A stretch of 64,000 bases of DNA from CAYFLR01 sp964343805 (GTDB lineage: Bacteria > Bdellovibrionota_B > Oligoflexia > CAYFLR01). This document shows positions 17,613 to 26,488 of the stretch, one piece after another; the stretch's first letter is position 1; each line of letters starts with the position of its first letter. Location: assembly GCA_964343805.1 (NCBI GenBank), contig CAYFLR010000025.1:1-64000 (forward strand), given 5' to 3'. The notes beneath the pieces were generated by a model. That model was given only the letters and a program-made list of their open reading frames with translations. It did no database searches and was not told where the DNA came from. A program made the translations under genes and the position numbers.

Positions 17613-17651
17613 GTATTATATATGTAATTTATACGTATTGATGATTCTCCT
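17613..17651 (+). promoter_or_regulatory. 39-bp motif upstream of small Cys-rich gene (site 2)
   Basis: Second copy of the 16384-16422 motif. With its left flank it contains TACGTA twice, 22 bases apart (two helical turns), which suits cooperative binding of a LuxR-type dimer. It begins 5 bases after the PAS-LuxR stop and ends 90 bases before the next ATG. Confidence 0.6.
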
Positions 17652-17741
17652 GCCATGGGGTACTTTAAAAACTAGAAGCTTTAAAAATAGCTCATGGAAT
17701 TGAACTTATAGATCATAATTTATCTAAACTAAGGAGCAGAA

Positions 17742-17981
17742 ATGATTGCTAATTGTCCAAATTTTGCAGCAGGAGCAAAAACCGTGGCCTTTACTACTGG
17801 AAAGAGTGCAGCTGGATCAGGTGCTTGTGGTGGCGCAGTGGGATGTTGTAAGGCGGCTGGTGGTGCCTTTTTGGGTCATGGAATTATGCCGATAGTGATT
17901 GTAGGAGTTCTCGGGTTTGTAGCTTACAAAGCATATCACACTCATAAAGAAATTAAAGAATTGCAAAAAGTCTCATCGTAA
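17742..17981 (+). CDS. 79-aa Cys/Gly-rich single-pass membrane protein
   Basis: ATG with AAGGAG upstream. The N-terminal half is rich in Ala, Gly and Cys (SGACGGAVGCCKAAGGAFLG), then comes one membrane helix IMPIVIVGVLGFVAYKAY and a charged tail KEIKELQKVSS. Four cysteines, C5, C29, C35 and C36, could bind metal or a persulfide, or form disulfides. Family not recognised. The upstream motif shared with the 32-aa gene suggests the two small membrane proteins are co-regulated by the PAS-LuxR protein between them. It ends in a strong hairpin and converges on the sulfur operon. Confidence 0.6.
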   Translation: MIANCPNFAAGAKTVAFTTGKSAAGSGACGGAVGCCKAAGGAFLGHGIMPIVIVGVLGFVAYKAYHTHKEIKELQKVSS

Positions 17982-17992
17982 AGATGGGTGGT

Positions 17993-18019
17993 GGGCAGCT
18001 TCTGGGTGCTAAGCTGCCC
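17993..18019. terminator. strong hairpin between convergent transcription units
   Basis: GGGCAGCTT (17993-18001) and AAGCTGCCC (18011-18019) form a perfect 9-bp GC-rich stem with a 9-base loop, between the small-protein gene (+) and the last gene of the sulfur operon (-). No clear T-tract follows on the plus strand. It may act in both directions. Confidence 0.55.
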
Positions 18020-18046
18020 CTCATGTGAGAAAAAGCCACCAAGGTT

Positions 18047-18685
18047 CTAGCACCCTCCATTTGGAGCTTTACGTTTCTTTCTCTTTTTTCTTTTCTTAAA
18101 TGGAGCCGATTTAGTAGGAGCAGTAGCGGGGGAAGTGATAGGTGTCAGGCCTCCCTTCTGAGGATTAAAAGCCTGTGAGGCTCCTTGCCTTAAACTATAT
18201 TTAGCTATTTCCTCATCGTCTGAATAAACAGTGGGCTTTTTAGGATGCATTACTTGACTGAACCAACTATTGATCCCTCCTTTTAAGACCAAGAAATCTT
18301 CAAACCCTGCCTGCCTTAATAAAAGCCAGGCTTTACTCGACTCTACTGAACCAGTGCTATATAAAACCCCCAACTTTCCTTCCATTTGCCAGTTTTCCAA
18401 CATGTCATTATTGGTGAGTTGATCCGCTTTCATATGCACTGCTCCTGGGATATGAAACTTTTTAAACTCCTTTTGAGCTCTTAAATCGATGGTAACGAGA
18501 GAAGGATCTTTTTGAATAATCATATCCGCCAGGGAAAGAGCTGAAATATAGATTTGATCATTATTAATTTTGAGAAGTTGGCTCGCCGCTAAATTCCCAC
18601 GATTTTGTAAAGGTGGGGAGGGGATAAATGCCAGTATGAGGGCTAAAAGAACCAGAGTATAAGAGAGAATGATTCTAATGGACAT
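18047..18685 (-). CDS. membrane-anchored rhodanese-fold protein lacking catalytic Cys
   Basis: 212 aa from ATG 18683-18685, chosen because AGGAGG lies six bases upstream; an earlier in-frame ATG (18709) has none. An N-terminal hydrophobic helix (IILSYTLVLLALILAFIP) anchors a periplasmic rhodanese domain (about 50-150). The domain has VTIDLRAQKEFKKFHIPGAVH and the end motif VLKGGINSWFS. At the active-site loop, where Cys-x5-Arg is expected, the sequence is LYSTGSVESS, so the persulfide-carrying Cys is a Ser. The C-terminus is a Lys/Arg-rich tail. Last gene of the ten-gene operon. Probably a sulfane-sulfur binding or structural partner rather than a transferase. Confidence 0.8.
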   Translation of the reverse strand: MSIRIILSYTLVLLALILAFIPSPPLQNRGNLAASQLLKINNDQIYISALSLADMIIQKDPSLVTIDLRAQKEFKKFHIPGAVHMKADQLTNNDMLENWQMEGKLGVLYSTGSVESSKAWLLLRQAGFEDFLVLKGGINSWFSQVMHPKKPTVYSDDEEIAKYSLRQGASQAFNPQKGGLTPITSPATAPTKSAPFKKRKKRKKRKAPNGGC

Positions 18686-19281
18686 GGGAGACCTCCTGTT
18701 TAGATGCACCTACTTTTTGCTCAACTTTCTCTGCTATATAAAAAACCACTGAAGCAGCCAGGACAATTAATAGAGCCATCTGTCCATCTGTTAGATTTAG
18801 AACTTTAGAAATTTTTAAGTTACCCAGGCTTTGAGATTCATAAAGGGTTTTAAAGAGAGTAAATCCTTCAGTAAAAAAAGTGATGCCAATAAAAACTCCT
18901 AGGATAAAAAAGTAAGCATCAATTCGGCCCGTTGCTGCAGAGCAGACAGAGGTTCCAGGGCAGAATCCGCTGATGACAAACCCTAACCCCATGATGACAC
19001 CACCAATAATAGCAGATGTGAGAAATATGGGGTTTATGTAGACCAGATTGAGGTCGATCCAACCGAAAGATTGCATATAGAGGAGCCCCAAANNNNNNNN
19101 NNNNNNNNNNNNNNNNNNNNNNNNNNNNNNNNNNNNNNNNNNNNNNGAAGAGTCCCACCAACTTCTTAGCAGAGGCGAATCCTGCTTGTTCCAAGACAAC
19201 ACCGAAGCCAATTCCTATGGCAAAAGCTATAACAAAATTCCATTCATGACTGATCACTTCTTGGGGTATTAAAGGTCCCAT
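18675..19281 (-). CDS. YeeE/YedE sulfur-transport half, C-terminal type (contains assembly gap)
   Basis: The N-terminal part (from ATG at 19281) reads GIGFGVVLEQAGFASAKKLVG. The C-terminal part, in another frame, has GLGFVISGFCPGTSVCSAATG, the second Cys motif of the YeeE/YedE (TsuA-type) family. The two parts are separated by 54 N (19093-19146) whose length is probably a placeholder, which explains the frame change. Integral membrane protein, with the preceding gene making up the usual thiosulfate or sulfur-species channel. It overlaps the start of the rhodanese gene by 11 bases. Confidence 0.8.
19093..19146. other. assembly gap (54 N)
   Basis: A run of 54 undetermined bases inside the second YeeE/YedE gene. 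The frames before and after do not match, so the real gap length is not 54 modulo 3. Confidence 0.95.
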
Positions 19282-19290
19282 AGTATTCTC

Positions 19291-19800
19291 CTAGATCCAC
19301 AGTTTACGGACAAAATAGGCAAAAAGATAAGCGCCGCCAAACATTGAAATCATGGTGATAATTCCTCCGAGGGAGAGTACCGCCAGCCCAGAAAGGGCGG
19401 CACCACTGGCACATCCTCGACCCAGTTGAGCACCAAAACCAAACAAAATACCTCCAATGGTGGCTACTATGATTCTTCTTTTCGAGGTGACTCCATCGGG
19501 TCGTTCTAATTTAAAAACCACTCGACGGGCAAAGATGGCAGATAAGAGGGCTCCCAAAAAAATACCAAGCACTTCAAAATTAAGCCAGGCTTTCAGGGGG
19601 GAAGGATGACTTTTTAAGTATTTCTCATAAAAGGGAGAGGCTTTTGAATGAGAGGGAAATACCGTGTCTACCGTGGAAACAATCACACTCTTAGCGGCAC
19701 CACTGGCCCCTAAACCGCGACCCGAGAAAAAGTTAGCAGCTAAAAGAACCATGCCGAGAAAGACTCCAGCAATATAAGGGTTAAGATATTTTAGTTTCAT
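19291..19800 (-). CDS. YeeE/YedE sulfur-transport half, N-terminal type
   Basis: 169 aa, four to five membrane segments. It has the early motif FFSGRGLGASGAAK and the hallmark GAQLGRGCASGAALSG with the Cys that in thiosulfate transporters contacts the substrate. In TsuA both halves are one chain; here they are two adjacent genes (9 bases apart), as in many proteobacteria. The role is likely passage of thiosulfate or another sulfur compound linked to the reductase encoded upstream in the operon. Confidence 0.85.
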   Translation of the reverse strand: MKLKYLNPYIAGVFLGMVLLAANFFSGRGLGASGAAKSVIVSTVDTVFPSHSKASPFYEKYLKSHPSPLKAWLNFEVLGIFLGALLSAIFARRVVFKLERPDGVTSKRRIIVATIGGILFGFGAQLGRGCASGAALSGLAVLSLGGIITMISMFGGAYLFAYFVRKLWI

Positions 19801-19824
19801 ATTCCATTCCTTATGAAAAAAACA

Positions 19825-20760
19825 TTAATACCATCCGCTTTCAAGTCCAGCGGTTAAGAAAACAAAGCGAAGCATCAAATTACCAAATAAAATCAGCATA
19901 GGGGCTAAAAAACGGGGAGCATATCGGTTTTTTATTTCTAAGAATTCGATAATGAGAGGTATCAGAAGTCCAATGCCAATGATAAAAATCCAAAAAGGGT
20001 AGGTGAATGGTCCACCTATGAACATATGGGCTGCTTCAATATAGGGTGTGCTACTGGCAAGTAAACCCATAAACATATGTAAGAGCAGGATGAGCTCTCC
20101 TATAATTAACCAGAGATCTATTCTTAAGAAGAGTTGTTTCTCTTTTTGATCCGCCCATAATGTAATGAGTGCAGCCGCAGCAGAAAGACCTGATACTAAA
20201 AAGAGTGGTCCCAATATAGCCGTATTCCAAAAAGGTCGGGCATTAAATGCCGATAACAAAATGCCGGTGTATATACCCAAAGCAAGAGACAGAGCGAGCA
20301 GTATCCAGGCCACTGGTTGTTGGTACTTTTTTAGATAGGTAAAGATCTGTTTGATAACGGGAGGAATAAAAAAGAGTTTTTGAAGATAATCATTCCAACT
20401 ATAAATCATCCAAAGTATGGAAAGAGGAGTAAAGAGTAATAACACCCAAGCGCCCCAGGACATGGGGGCTGTCCAAACGATCGCTGTGTAGATACGCCAG
20501 AAATAGAGTTTATGTGAGAGGTCGAGTAGGAGGAATAGTAATCCAATATTAATTAAAACGGGAACTGCTAGTGGTAAGAATTTATAAGCAATAGGGAACT
20601 CTTTCTCTTTTTTTAAAAGAAAGAAGAGGGTAGAAAAAAACAAAATACCGGCGCAGAGTCCTCCTAAAAAAAGATAGGCCGGTATTTCCCATTTCCACAT
20701 GGTGAGAACTGGGTCGATTTCCGGATTGAGGCGCCCACTGGAGATTATATTTTCAGTCAT
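19825..20760 (-). CDS. NrfD/PsrC-type quinone-interacting membrane subunit
   Basis: 311 aa with about eight hydrophobic helices, no heme His pattern, and the family's usual opening PVLTMWKWEIPAYLFLGGLC (about residues 17-36). In polysulfide, thiosulfate and related reductases this subunit oxidises quinol on the membrane and passes electrons to the ferredoxin subunit. It follows the Fe-S gene by 15 bases and precedes the YeeE genes. Assignment to PsrC versus TtrC or PhsC cannot be made from the sequence alone. Confidence 0.85.
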   Translation of the reverse strand: MTENIISSGRLNPEIDPVLTMWKWEIPAYLFLGGLCAGILFFSTLFFLLKKEKEFPIAYKFLPLAVPVLINIGLLFLLLDLSHKLYFWRIYTAIVWTAPMSWGAWVLLLFTPLSILWMIYSWNDYLQKLFFIPPVIKQIFTYLKKYQQPVAWILLALSLALGIYTGILLSAFNARPFWNTAILGPLFLVSGLSAAAALITLWADQKEKQLFLRIDLWLIIGELILLLHMFMGLLASSTPYIEAAHMFIGGPFTYPFWIFIIGIGLLIPLIIEFLEIKNRYAPRFLAPMLILFGNLMLRFVFLTAGLESGWY

Positions 20761-20775
20761 ATTATCCTCTCTATG

Positions 20776-21312
20776 CTAGGAGTATAGATAAAAAATATGG
20801 GGATCTGTTCCCACTTCAGGTTTTAAAGCTCGATATTTTCTTTTAGATAAAACTGTATTGATAGCTGAGCGTGGGTTATGAAGATCACCAAAAGTGAACG
20901 CATAAGTAGGACACACAGAAACACAAGCGGGTTCTTTTCCCTCTTTAAGACGATCGATACAAAAAGTACATTTATCTACATACCCCGTAGGATGAATATA
21001 GCGAGCATTATAGGGACATGATGCGATACAAGCTTTACATCCCATACATTTGTTTTTTATAACCCCAACTATTCCTCCCCAAGTATAGTGACTGGCTCCC
21101 GTAGGACAACAGCGGACACAAGGGGCATTGCTACACTGGTTGCACCGTTCGGATCTTATTTCCATTTGCAAATCGGGATATTTGCCTTTGGTAATTTCTC
21201 TGATCCAATCTCGGCAATGTCCTAACGGAACCTGATTTTCAATCTGACATGCAACGACGCAATCACTGCATCCCACACATTTTTTGGTATCTATGGCCAT
21301 AGCGAACTTCAT
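20776..21312 (-). CDS. four-cluster ferredoxin subunit (PsrB/PhsB/TtrB-like)
   Basis: 178 aa from ATG 21310-21312, preceded by AAGGAG; the frame is open further upstream but overlaps the previous gene. It shows four Cys clusters: CVGCSDCVVACQ, CNQCSNAPCVRCCP, CMGCKACIASCP and CTFCIDRLKEGKEPACVSVCP, the typical pattern of DMSO-reductase-family electron-transfer subunits. It sits in the complex between the Mo subunit and the NrfD-type anchor. Confidence 0.9.
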   Translation of the reverse strand: MKFAMAIDTKKCVGCSDCVVACQIENQVPLGHCRDWIREITKGKYPDLQMEIRSERCNQCSNAPCVRCCPTGASHYTWGGIVGVIKNKCMGCKACIASCPYNARYIHPTGYVDKCTFCIDRLKEGKEPACVSVCPTYAFTFGDLHNPRSAINTVLSKRKYRALKPEVGTDPHIFYLYS

Positions 21313-21322
21313 TGTAAACTCC

Positions 21323-23545
21323 TTAACCCGCACTAAATTCAAAAGTAACAAAGTTAGATCTCATCCCGGTGCTACCCGTAATGGGATCCATTTTGATATC
21401 TTGAATGAGCTCCATGTCACTCACTCCTTTTTTATGGGCACGGCTGAGTTTTGACGAATTGTGGCCAAACCCATGAACCATATACACAGAATCCCAACGG
21501 ATACGCTCCGTTATTCTGGCTTTGATGGCTGATTTGACCTTGGTGCCGAGGTGGTTTCTTAACCAGATATTTTGACCATTTTTAATGTCCCACTCTTTGG
21601 CAACTTTCGGGTGGATCCATAGAGTGTTAGTTTCCATAAGGTCAGAAAGATAGGGGTTATTTGCTGTTCGACTGAAGGTGTGCATGGGGGCTCGGCCATA
21701 AATCAATCGATAGTAGCCGGTAGGTGGTTCAGGATGCGGGGTGTACGTGGGAAGAGGAGAAAACCCTTGCTCTTTAAGAGCTTCTGAATAGAGTTCAATC
21801 TTGCCCGAATCGGTGTTGAATTCGTACTCCGGCAACCCTTCTAATGGAAAGAGAGGCTCTTGGTATTTAGAAAATTTCTTAACCCCGGTTTTTTGCATTT
21901 CCTTTAAAGAGCTGCCGAGTTTTTTTAACTGCCAATCCAGCATCTCTTCAATGTTTTTGTAAGGAAAGTATGATTGAAGGCCCAGATGTTTTGCTAACTC
22001 TTTAGCCATCCACCAGGCTGGCTTGGTGTTATATTTTGGAGGTGTGGCAGGCATCCTTATAGCTAAATACGGTTCACGGTGTGGGCCACTTCTCAGATTG
22101 TCATACCTCTCCAAGTATGTACATTCAGGTAAAACCACATCGGCCCAACCTGTAATCTCCATGGGCATAGTATCCACTGCCACCAACAGATCGAGACTTT
22201 GGATCGCTTTGTAAGTTTTCTGTTGATTAGGCAAAGTATGAACTAAATTGGTTCCATTCACCAACCATCCCTTAATGGTGGCTTTTTGATTGGGATCCTC
22301 TATACTTTGATCACAAATCACATTTGAGAGCGCTGCAATGGTTCCAGAATATTTACCGTTGAGATCAGTTTTCCATGTGCGTTTTGCCTTTGGGTAAGAA
22401 GGGGAAGGGTATTTAGGCACTTTTACTTTGGAAGGATTGTAAAAACCTCCTCGTTGTCCCCAGGAACCCAGAAGAGCATTTAAAATGGCCACGGCTCTTA
22501 AGCGCTGAGTATCATCACCATACCAAGTGACATGCCGCCCTGGATGAATGATGGTAGCCGGAGCAGCATTCGCCATATCATGGGCAGTTTGTCTAATAAC
22601 ATGGGGTTTAATGGTAGTTATTCCATAGGCCCATTCAGGGGTATACTTTCTCACATGATCGGTAAGCTCTTTAAACCCCGTGGTGTATTTTTGGACGTAC
22701 TCTTTCTGATACAAATTTTCAAAGATCACGACATGAATCCAAGCAAGGAGCAGGGCCATATCTGTTGATGGTTTTATGGGGAGCCAGGTTGATTTTCCAG
22801 CGGCAATGGAAAAACGTGGATCAACCGTGATCACTTTAGCACCTTTAGAAAGGGCCATGGACAATTCCTGCACTTGCCCATTGTGCATATTCTCTCCCAG
22901 ATGTGAACCAATGAGCACCAAGCATTTTGTGTCCCTGATATCGATTCTTTCTGGAGAACTAATCACTTCACCAAAGGTGTTCCAAAAAGCCACTTCTCTA
23001 GGGCCTTTGCATTGGGCATAGGAAGGACCTGCAATATTTTTAGACCCAAATGCCTTTAATAGGTGGCCGAAATATTTTCCCCCTGATCCATGGGTGAAGA
23101 GGGCTAGGCTCTCCGGTCCATGAACCTCAGCAATTTTTTGCATTCTTTTTGCTATGAGTGAAAGAGCCTCTTCCCAAGTTGCCTCACGAAAAGATTGATG
23201 TCCTCGCTTTCCAGTACGAATAAGTGGCGTCTTTAATCGATCGGCATCTTCATACATTCCGATGCCACCTGTTCCACGTGGACATAATCGACCATTACAA
23301 TGAGGGTCCTCTGTATGACCTGTGATTTTCCAAAGGGTTTGATCTTCTTTTCGGTGGATCCAACCCGCACACTTCCAGAAACAGACCTCGCAGTATGTGG
23401 GTATCTGCTCGGTTGCGGCGTTGAGAGGAGAATGAGTGGTTGGATCGAATAGTTGGCTCAACCCTTGGGAAGAGGCTATCACTCCGCCTAACCCTAAGGA
23501 ACTAATTTTAATAAAATCTCGGCGTGTTACTTTATAAGCTGTCAT
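21323..23545 (-). CDS. Mo-bisPGD oxidoreductase, polysulfide/thiosulfate reductase-like catalytic subunit
   Basis: 740 aa. A twin-arginine signal TRRDFIKISSLGLGG directs folded export. Residues 52-88 have C-x2-C-x3-C...C for one [4Fe-4S] cluster (CEVCFWKCAG, then CNGRLCPRG). A Cys in GPSYAQCK (about 179) is in the position of the Mo ligand, as in PsrA/PhsA/NapA rather than Ser or Asp types. Length is close to PsrA/PhsA (about 760). The C-terminal dinucleotide-binding domain is complete (GRAPMHTFSRTANNPYLSDL). Substrate is not certain: polysulfide, thiosulfate or tetrathionate are all possible. The neighbouring YeeE and rhodanese genes favour a sulfur compound. Confidence 0.8.
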   Translation of the reverse strand: MTAYKVTRRDFIKISSLGLGGVIASSQGLSQLFDPTTHSPLNAATEQIPTYCEVCFWKCAGWIHRKEDQTLWKITGHTEDPHCNGRLCPRGTGGIGMYEDADRLKTPLIRTGKRGHQSFREATWEEALSLIAKRMQKIAEVHGPESLALFTHGSGGKYFGHLLKAFGSKNIAGPSYAQCKGPREVAFWNTFGEVISSPERIDIRDTKCLVLIGSHLGENMHNGQVQELSMALSKGAKVITVDPRFSIAAGKSTWLPIKPSTDMALLLAWIHVVIFENLYQKEYVQKYTTGFKELTDHVRKYTPEWAYGITTIKPHVIRQTAHDMANAAPATIIHPGRHVTWYGDDTQRLRAVAILNALLGSWGQRGGFYNPSKVKVPKYPSPSYPKAKRTWKTDLNGKYSGTIAALSNVICDQSIEDPNQKATIKGWLVNGTNLVHTLPNQQKTYKAIQSLDLLVAVDTMPMEITGWADVVLPECTYLERYDNLRSGPHREPYLAIRMPATPPKYNTKPAWWMAKELAKHLGLQSYFPYKNIEEMLDWQLKKLGSSLKEMQKTGVKKFSKYQEPLFPLEGLPEYEFNTDSGKIELYSEALKEQGFSPLPTYTPHPEPPTGYYRLIYGRAPMHTFSRTANNPYLSDLMETNTLWIHPKVAKEWDIKNGQNIWLRNHLGTKVKSAIKARITERIRWDSVYMVHGFGHNSSKLSRAHKKGVSDMELIQDIKMDPITGSTGMRSNFVTFEFSAG

Positions 23546-23600
23546 TTTATTTGCACCCAGTAAATAATTAAACCCGGTTTACCCAGGTAATGGCAGTTTT

Positions 23601-24056
23601 TTAATGCATTTGATGAGGAGTTTTTAAAATATTTCGAATATTCAATAGAACTCCCTTACTATCTATGGTTTTGCTGATATATCCGTCTGGAGGAGCAACC
23701 GGTCGTTCGTATATAAGCTTGCGCATATCCGGCTGTTCGGTGAGAATACATATCGGTATATCTTTCAGGTCATCATTGGTTCTTAACTCCATAAAAAATG
23801 ATTCTTTGGGCATATCTTCAAGGTTTAGATCGAGTATTAAGAGATGGGGTGTTTCCAATTGTAACCATGCTCTAGCTGACCGAGCGTGGTTAACTACTGA
23901 AACTTGAGCTCCTTGTTCTCCCAATATTAAGGAGGTCTCATTTGAATATTTTTTATCTCCATCTACGAGTAGCACCCGGTAACCCATTAGCGGTAGTTTA
24001 TTGGAGCTTGGGTTAACTTTGCAATTGGTACAAGAAACATCATTTGAATCTAACAT
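23601..24056 (-). CDS. single-domain receiver protein in sulfur operon
   Basis: 151 aa, ATG after AAGGAG. After a short leader with CTNC (residues 9-12) it is a response-regulator receiver: VLLVDGDKK (acidic pocket), HLLILDLNLE (phospho-acceptor Asp) and GYISKTI (conserved Lys). No output domain. Its place between the DsrK-like and Mo-subunit genes is unusual, and no partner kinase is adjacent. It may act by protein-protein contact with the enzyme or with a distant kinase. Confidence 0.8.
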   Translation of the reverse strand: MLDSNDVSCTNCKVNPSSNKLPLMGYRVLLVDGDKKYSNETSLILGEQGAQVSVVNHARSARAWLQLETPHLLILDLNLEDMPKESFFMELRTNDDLKDIPICILTEQPDMRKLIYERPVAPPDGYISKTIDSKGVLLNIRNILKTPHQMH

Positions 24057-24070
24057 AATAAACTCCTTAG

Positions 24071-25693
24071 TTAAAAATCATCCCATTCTATATAACCAGG
24101 CTGAACATCAGTCATGGCATTGACGATGAGTTCCACTAGGCCTCCATAATGAATGTTAAGTTTATCTTTCATCTGGTAATAGCTAATCAAATCACGAATT
24201 TGCCCTTTGCAGTTGGAGCATGGAGCACATACATATTTAGGTGTCTGCTCTTGCTCCTCTGGTTTGAAGGCGTTGATGATCTGCTCCATTTTTTTTCTAC
24301 CAGACACATGCATTTTCCAATCTTCAAAATTATTACCCGACATGATGGCAAAACCCGAACCACCACCACAGCAATAATTTTCAGCTCCATGAGGAGCCAT
24401 CTCGCGAAATTGAGGGCAGATCTTTTTTAATATATTTCGCTGAGGTTTCCAGACTCCCATCAAGCGAACTAAGTTACAAGGATCGTGTAGAGTGACAGGG
24501 AAATTATTTCGCTGTGGATCTAATTTGAGCTTACCGGACATCACCGTTTCTTCCAAAAAATCCATTGCATTCATACGTGGTATGTTCAGGTCACCGGTAA
24601 GAATGCGGTCGGCGATGACGGTTAGAGCTTTACTAGCATGTCCACACTCGCCCAGTAAAATTCGCTTAACACCCAGCTTTTTTGCAGCTTTTACATGTTT
24701 AAGTGCCACTTTAGCGAGCATGGCATCATCGTAAAATAATCCGTAATTAATGTTGTCATAACCTAATGCTTCTTGAGATTCTGAAGATAGAGTCCAACTC
24801 ACTCCGGCTGCGTTAAAAATTGCAGCAAAAGCGCCATGGTTTTCTGGCCAAGCGAGAATTTCACCGGCGTTATGAATCAAAAGGATATCTGCCCCTTCTT
24901 TATCCCATGGTGTTTTAATATCAATTCCTAGGCGTTCGGAAGAATCCTCATCAATAAATTTAATATTATCTTTCACCACTTCGGTGGTCATACCTGTGGA
25001 TGAACCGGCTTTTATTTGCAGCAGGGAACCATTTTGATGGAGTTCTTTAGGGTGAATTCCCATCTCTTGGCTAAAAATCTTACGAATCTCATGGGCGATG
25101 AGTCCATTATCAACCCCAATAGGGCAGGTTTGAGCACATCGACGACAGAGATTGCATCGATAGGAGAGTTCCAAAAGTCGTGAGATGGTTTTCCAGTTGA
25201 GATCGATGTCGCCATGCTGCCAAACAGCAATGGTCTTGTTACCTGGTTTAATGTATTTAAAATAAATTCTTCTTAAGATCTCACTGCGAAAAAGAGGGTG
25301 GTAGATTTCATTATTCCCGCTGGACTCATGGATATGACAAGCATCTCCACACGTTGTGCAGTGCGTACAGTTTTCCATAGAAAGAATAAGAGGCTGAAGA
25401 AAGGTCCAATTGTTTTCTTTTTCAAAGAGCTTTCTAACTCCTTTGATAAACTTTTCAACAAGTAATTTTTCTTCTGCTTTGGAAGCTGGTTTAGGGATGG
25501 CTAGTGCCACCGTATTATCTAAAGTACACTCAGACCTTTCTATAGTTTGATCCTTGAGGGGTTTGAACTCAGGAATATTTTCTGGTGAATCATAGGGAGC
25601 AGGAAGTGGGGATAAATTTCCTTCCCCGATACAGGCAAGAGGAGTTTCTTGTCTGCTAAAATCTTTAAATGAGACGCAATTATTTTTTTTCAT
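24071..25693 (-). CDS. DsrK/HdrD-like iron-sulfur protein (CCG domain)
   Basis: 540 aa. Two [4Fe-4S] motifs lie at about residues 113-123 (CTHCTTCGDACH) and 180-192 (CNLCRRCAQTCP). The C-terminal half is a CCG-type domain: HDPCNLVRLMG, then ENYCCGGGSGF and CAPCSNCKG, the Cys set that binds the special catalytic cluster in DsrK and heterodisulfide reductase HdrD. The first CCG half is degenerate. It overlaps the upstream cytochrome gene by 14 bases, as dsrM and dsrK often are paired. Presumed to pass electrons between menaquinone and a cytoplasmic disulfide or sulfur carrier. Confidence 0.85.
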   Translation of the reverse strand: MKKNNCVSFKDFSRQETPLACIGEGNLSPLPAPYDSPENIPEFKPLKDQTIERSECTLDNTVALAIPKPASKAEEKLLVEKFIKGVRKLFEKENNWTFLQPLILSMENCTHCTTCGDACHIHESSGNNEIYHPLFRSEILRRIYFKYIKPGNKTIAVWQHGDIDLNWKTISRLLELSYRCNLCRRCAQTCPIGVDNGLIAHEIRKIFSQEMGIHPKELHQNGSLLQIKAGSSTGMTTEVVKDNIKFIDEDSSERLGIDIKTPWDKEGADILLIHNAGEILAWPENHGAFAAIFNAAGVSWTLSSESQEALGYDNINYGLFYDDAMLAKVALKHVKAAKKLGVKRILLGECGHASKALTVIADRILTGDLNIPRMNAMDFLEETVMSGKLKLDPQRNNFPVTLHDPCNLVRLMGVWKPQRNILKKICPQFREMAPHGAENYCCGGGSGFAIMSGNNFEDWKMHVSGRKKMEQIINAFKPEEQEQTPKYVCAPCSNCKGQIRDLISYYQMKDKLNIHYGGLVELIVNAMTDVQPGYIEWDDF

Positions 25694-26480
25694 AAACCAC
25701 CTCCTCTACGGCAATATCTAACCAAGTTTTATCTTTGTTACCTGCGATATGCGAAGCTGACCAACTTGGTTTATACTGCAGCTGACGGTCGATCTGCTTT
25801 TCTAAATGACTTCCTGAGGTCATCTCTTCATCGTCCCATCTTACTTTATGATAGGTAAACCATTTGGTGAAAAAGTGAGACATGTGGGTGAGGGGTACAT
25901 AAACCATTAATAGAGCCGTTATGGAAAGTTGCAGTTTAATAAGAAAGGGGATCCCTCCCTGCCATGAAAAAGTAAAAAGGTTGTGGATGAGCTGGTGAGA
26001 TTGAACCAATACCAAATCTATTTTAAAAAAACTCACTGTAAGAAGTAGGAAGTAAGCAAAAAAGAGGACCAGATTGAAAAAGTCTGCAGGTGATGAGTAC
26101 TGGGATTGTTGAGGATCTGTTTTTCTAAGGACAAAAAGAGCCCCTGATCCCCATAAACCAAGAGGCACCGCAATAAACAGTAATACTTTAGCTAAAGTGA
26201 GAAAACCCAATCCTAAAAAAAGGAAATAGGCTGTAAGTAAATACAAACTTAGATGAAATGGATAGGACCGCCACCATAGAATGCGGTTGTGCTCCCATAA
26301 TCCTTTTAGAAAGAAGATTTCAGGCAACATGACTTGAGTTTGATACTTGGGAGTTGGGTAGAGTTCCCAGCGTACATGTAAGGGCATACGTTGGAGTCGA
26401 ATGAACTTTATCAAGATAATAGAAAGAGAAACAACAACAGAGATAAACAAAATAAGATAAATACTTAAGATCATGCTCAT
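25680..26480 (-). CDS. DsrM/NarI-like membrane cytochrome b
   Basis: 266 aa with about six hydrophobic segments. Candidate heme ligands lie in SYPFHLSLYL and in PLTHMSHFFTKWFTYHKVRW, the pattern of the NarI/DsrM diheme family. It transfers electrons between quinol and the DsrK-like protein encoded by the overlapping next gene. It starts 8 bases after the first operon gene. Confidence 0.85.
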   Translation of the reverse strand: MSMILSIYLILFISVVVSLSIILIKFIRLQRMPLHVRWELYPTPKYQTQVMLPEIFFLKGLWEHNRILWWRSYPFHLSLYLLTAYFLFLGLGFLTLAKVLLFIAVPLGLWGSGALFVLRKTDPQQSQYSSPADFFNLVLFFAYFLLLTVSFFKIDLVLVQSHQLIHNLFTFSWQGGIPFLIKLQLSITALLMVYVPLTHMSHFFTKWFTYHKVRWDDEEMTSGSHLEKQIDRQLQYKPSWSASHIAGNKDKTWLDIAVEEVVYEKK

Positions 26481-26488
26481 GATAATCC

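Noticed and set aside
18675..19281. Two separate overlapping genes at the N gap
   Set aside because: Both halves belong to one YeeE/YedE protein; the frame change comes from the arbitrary length of the N run.
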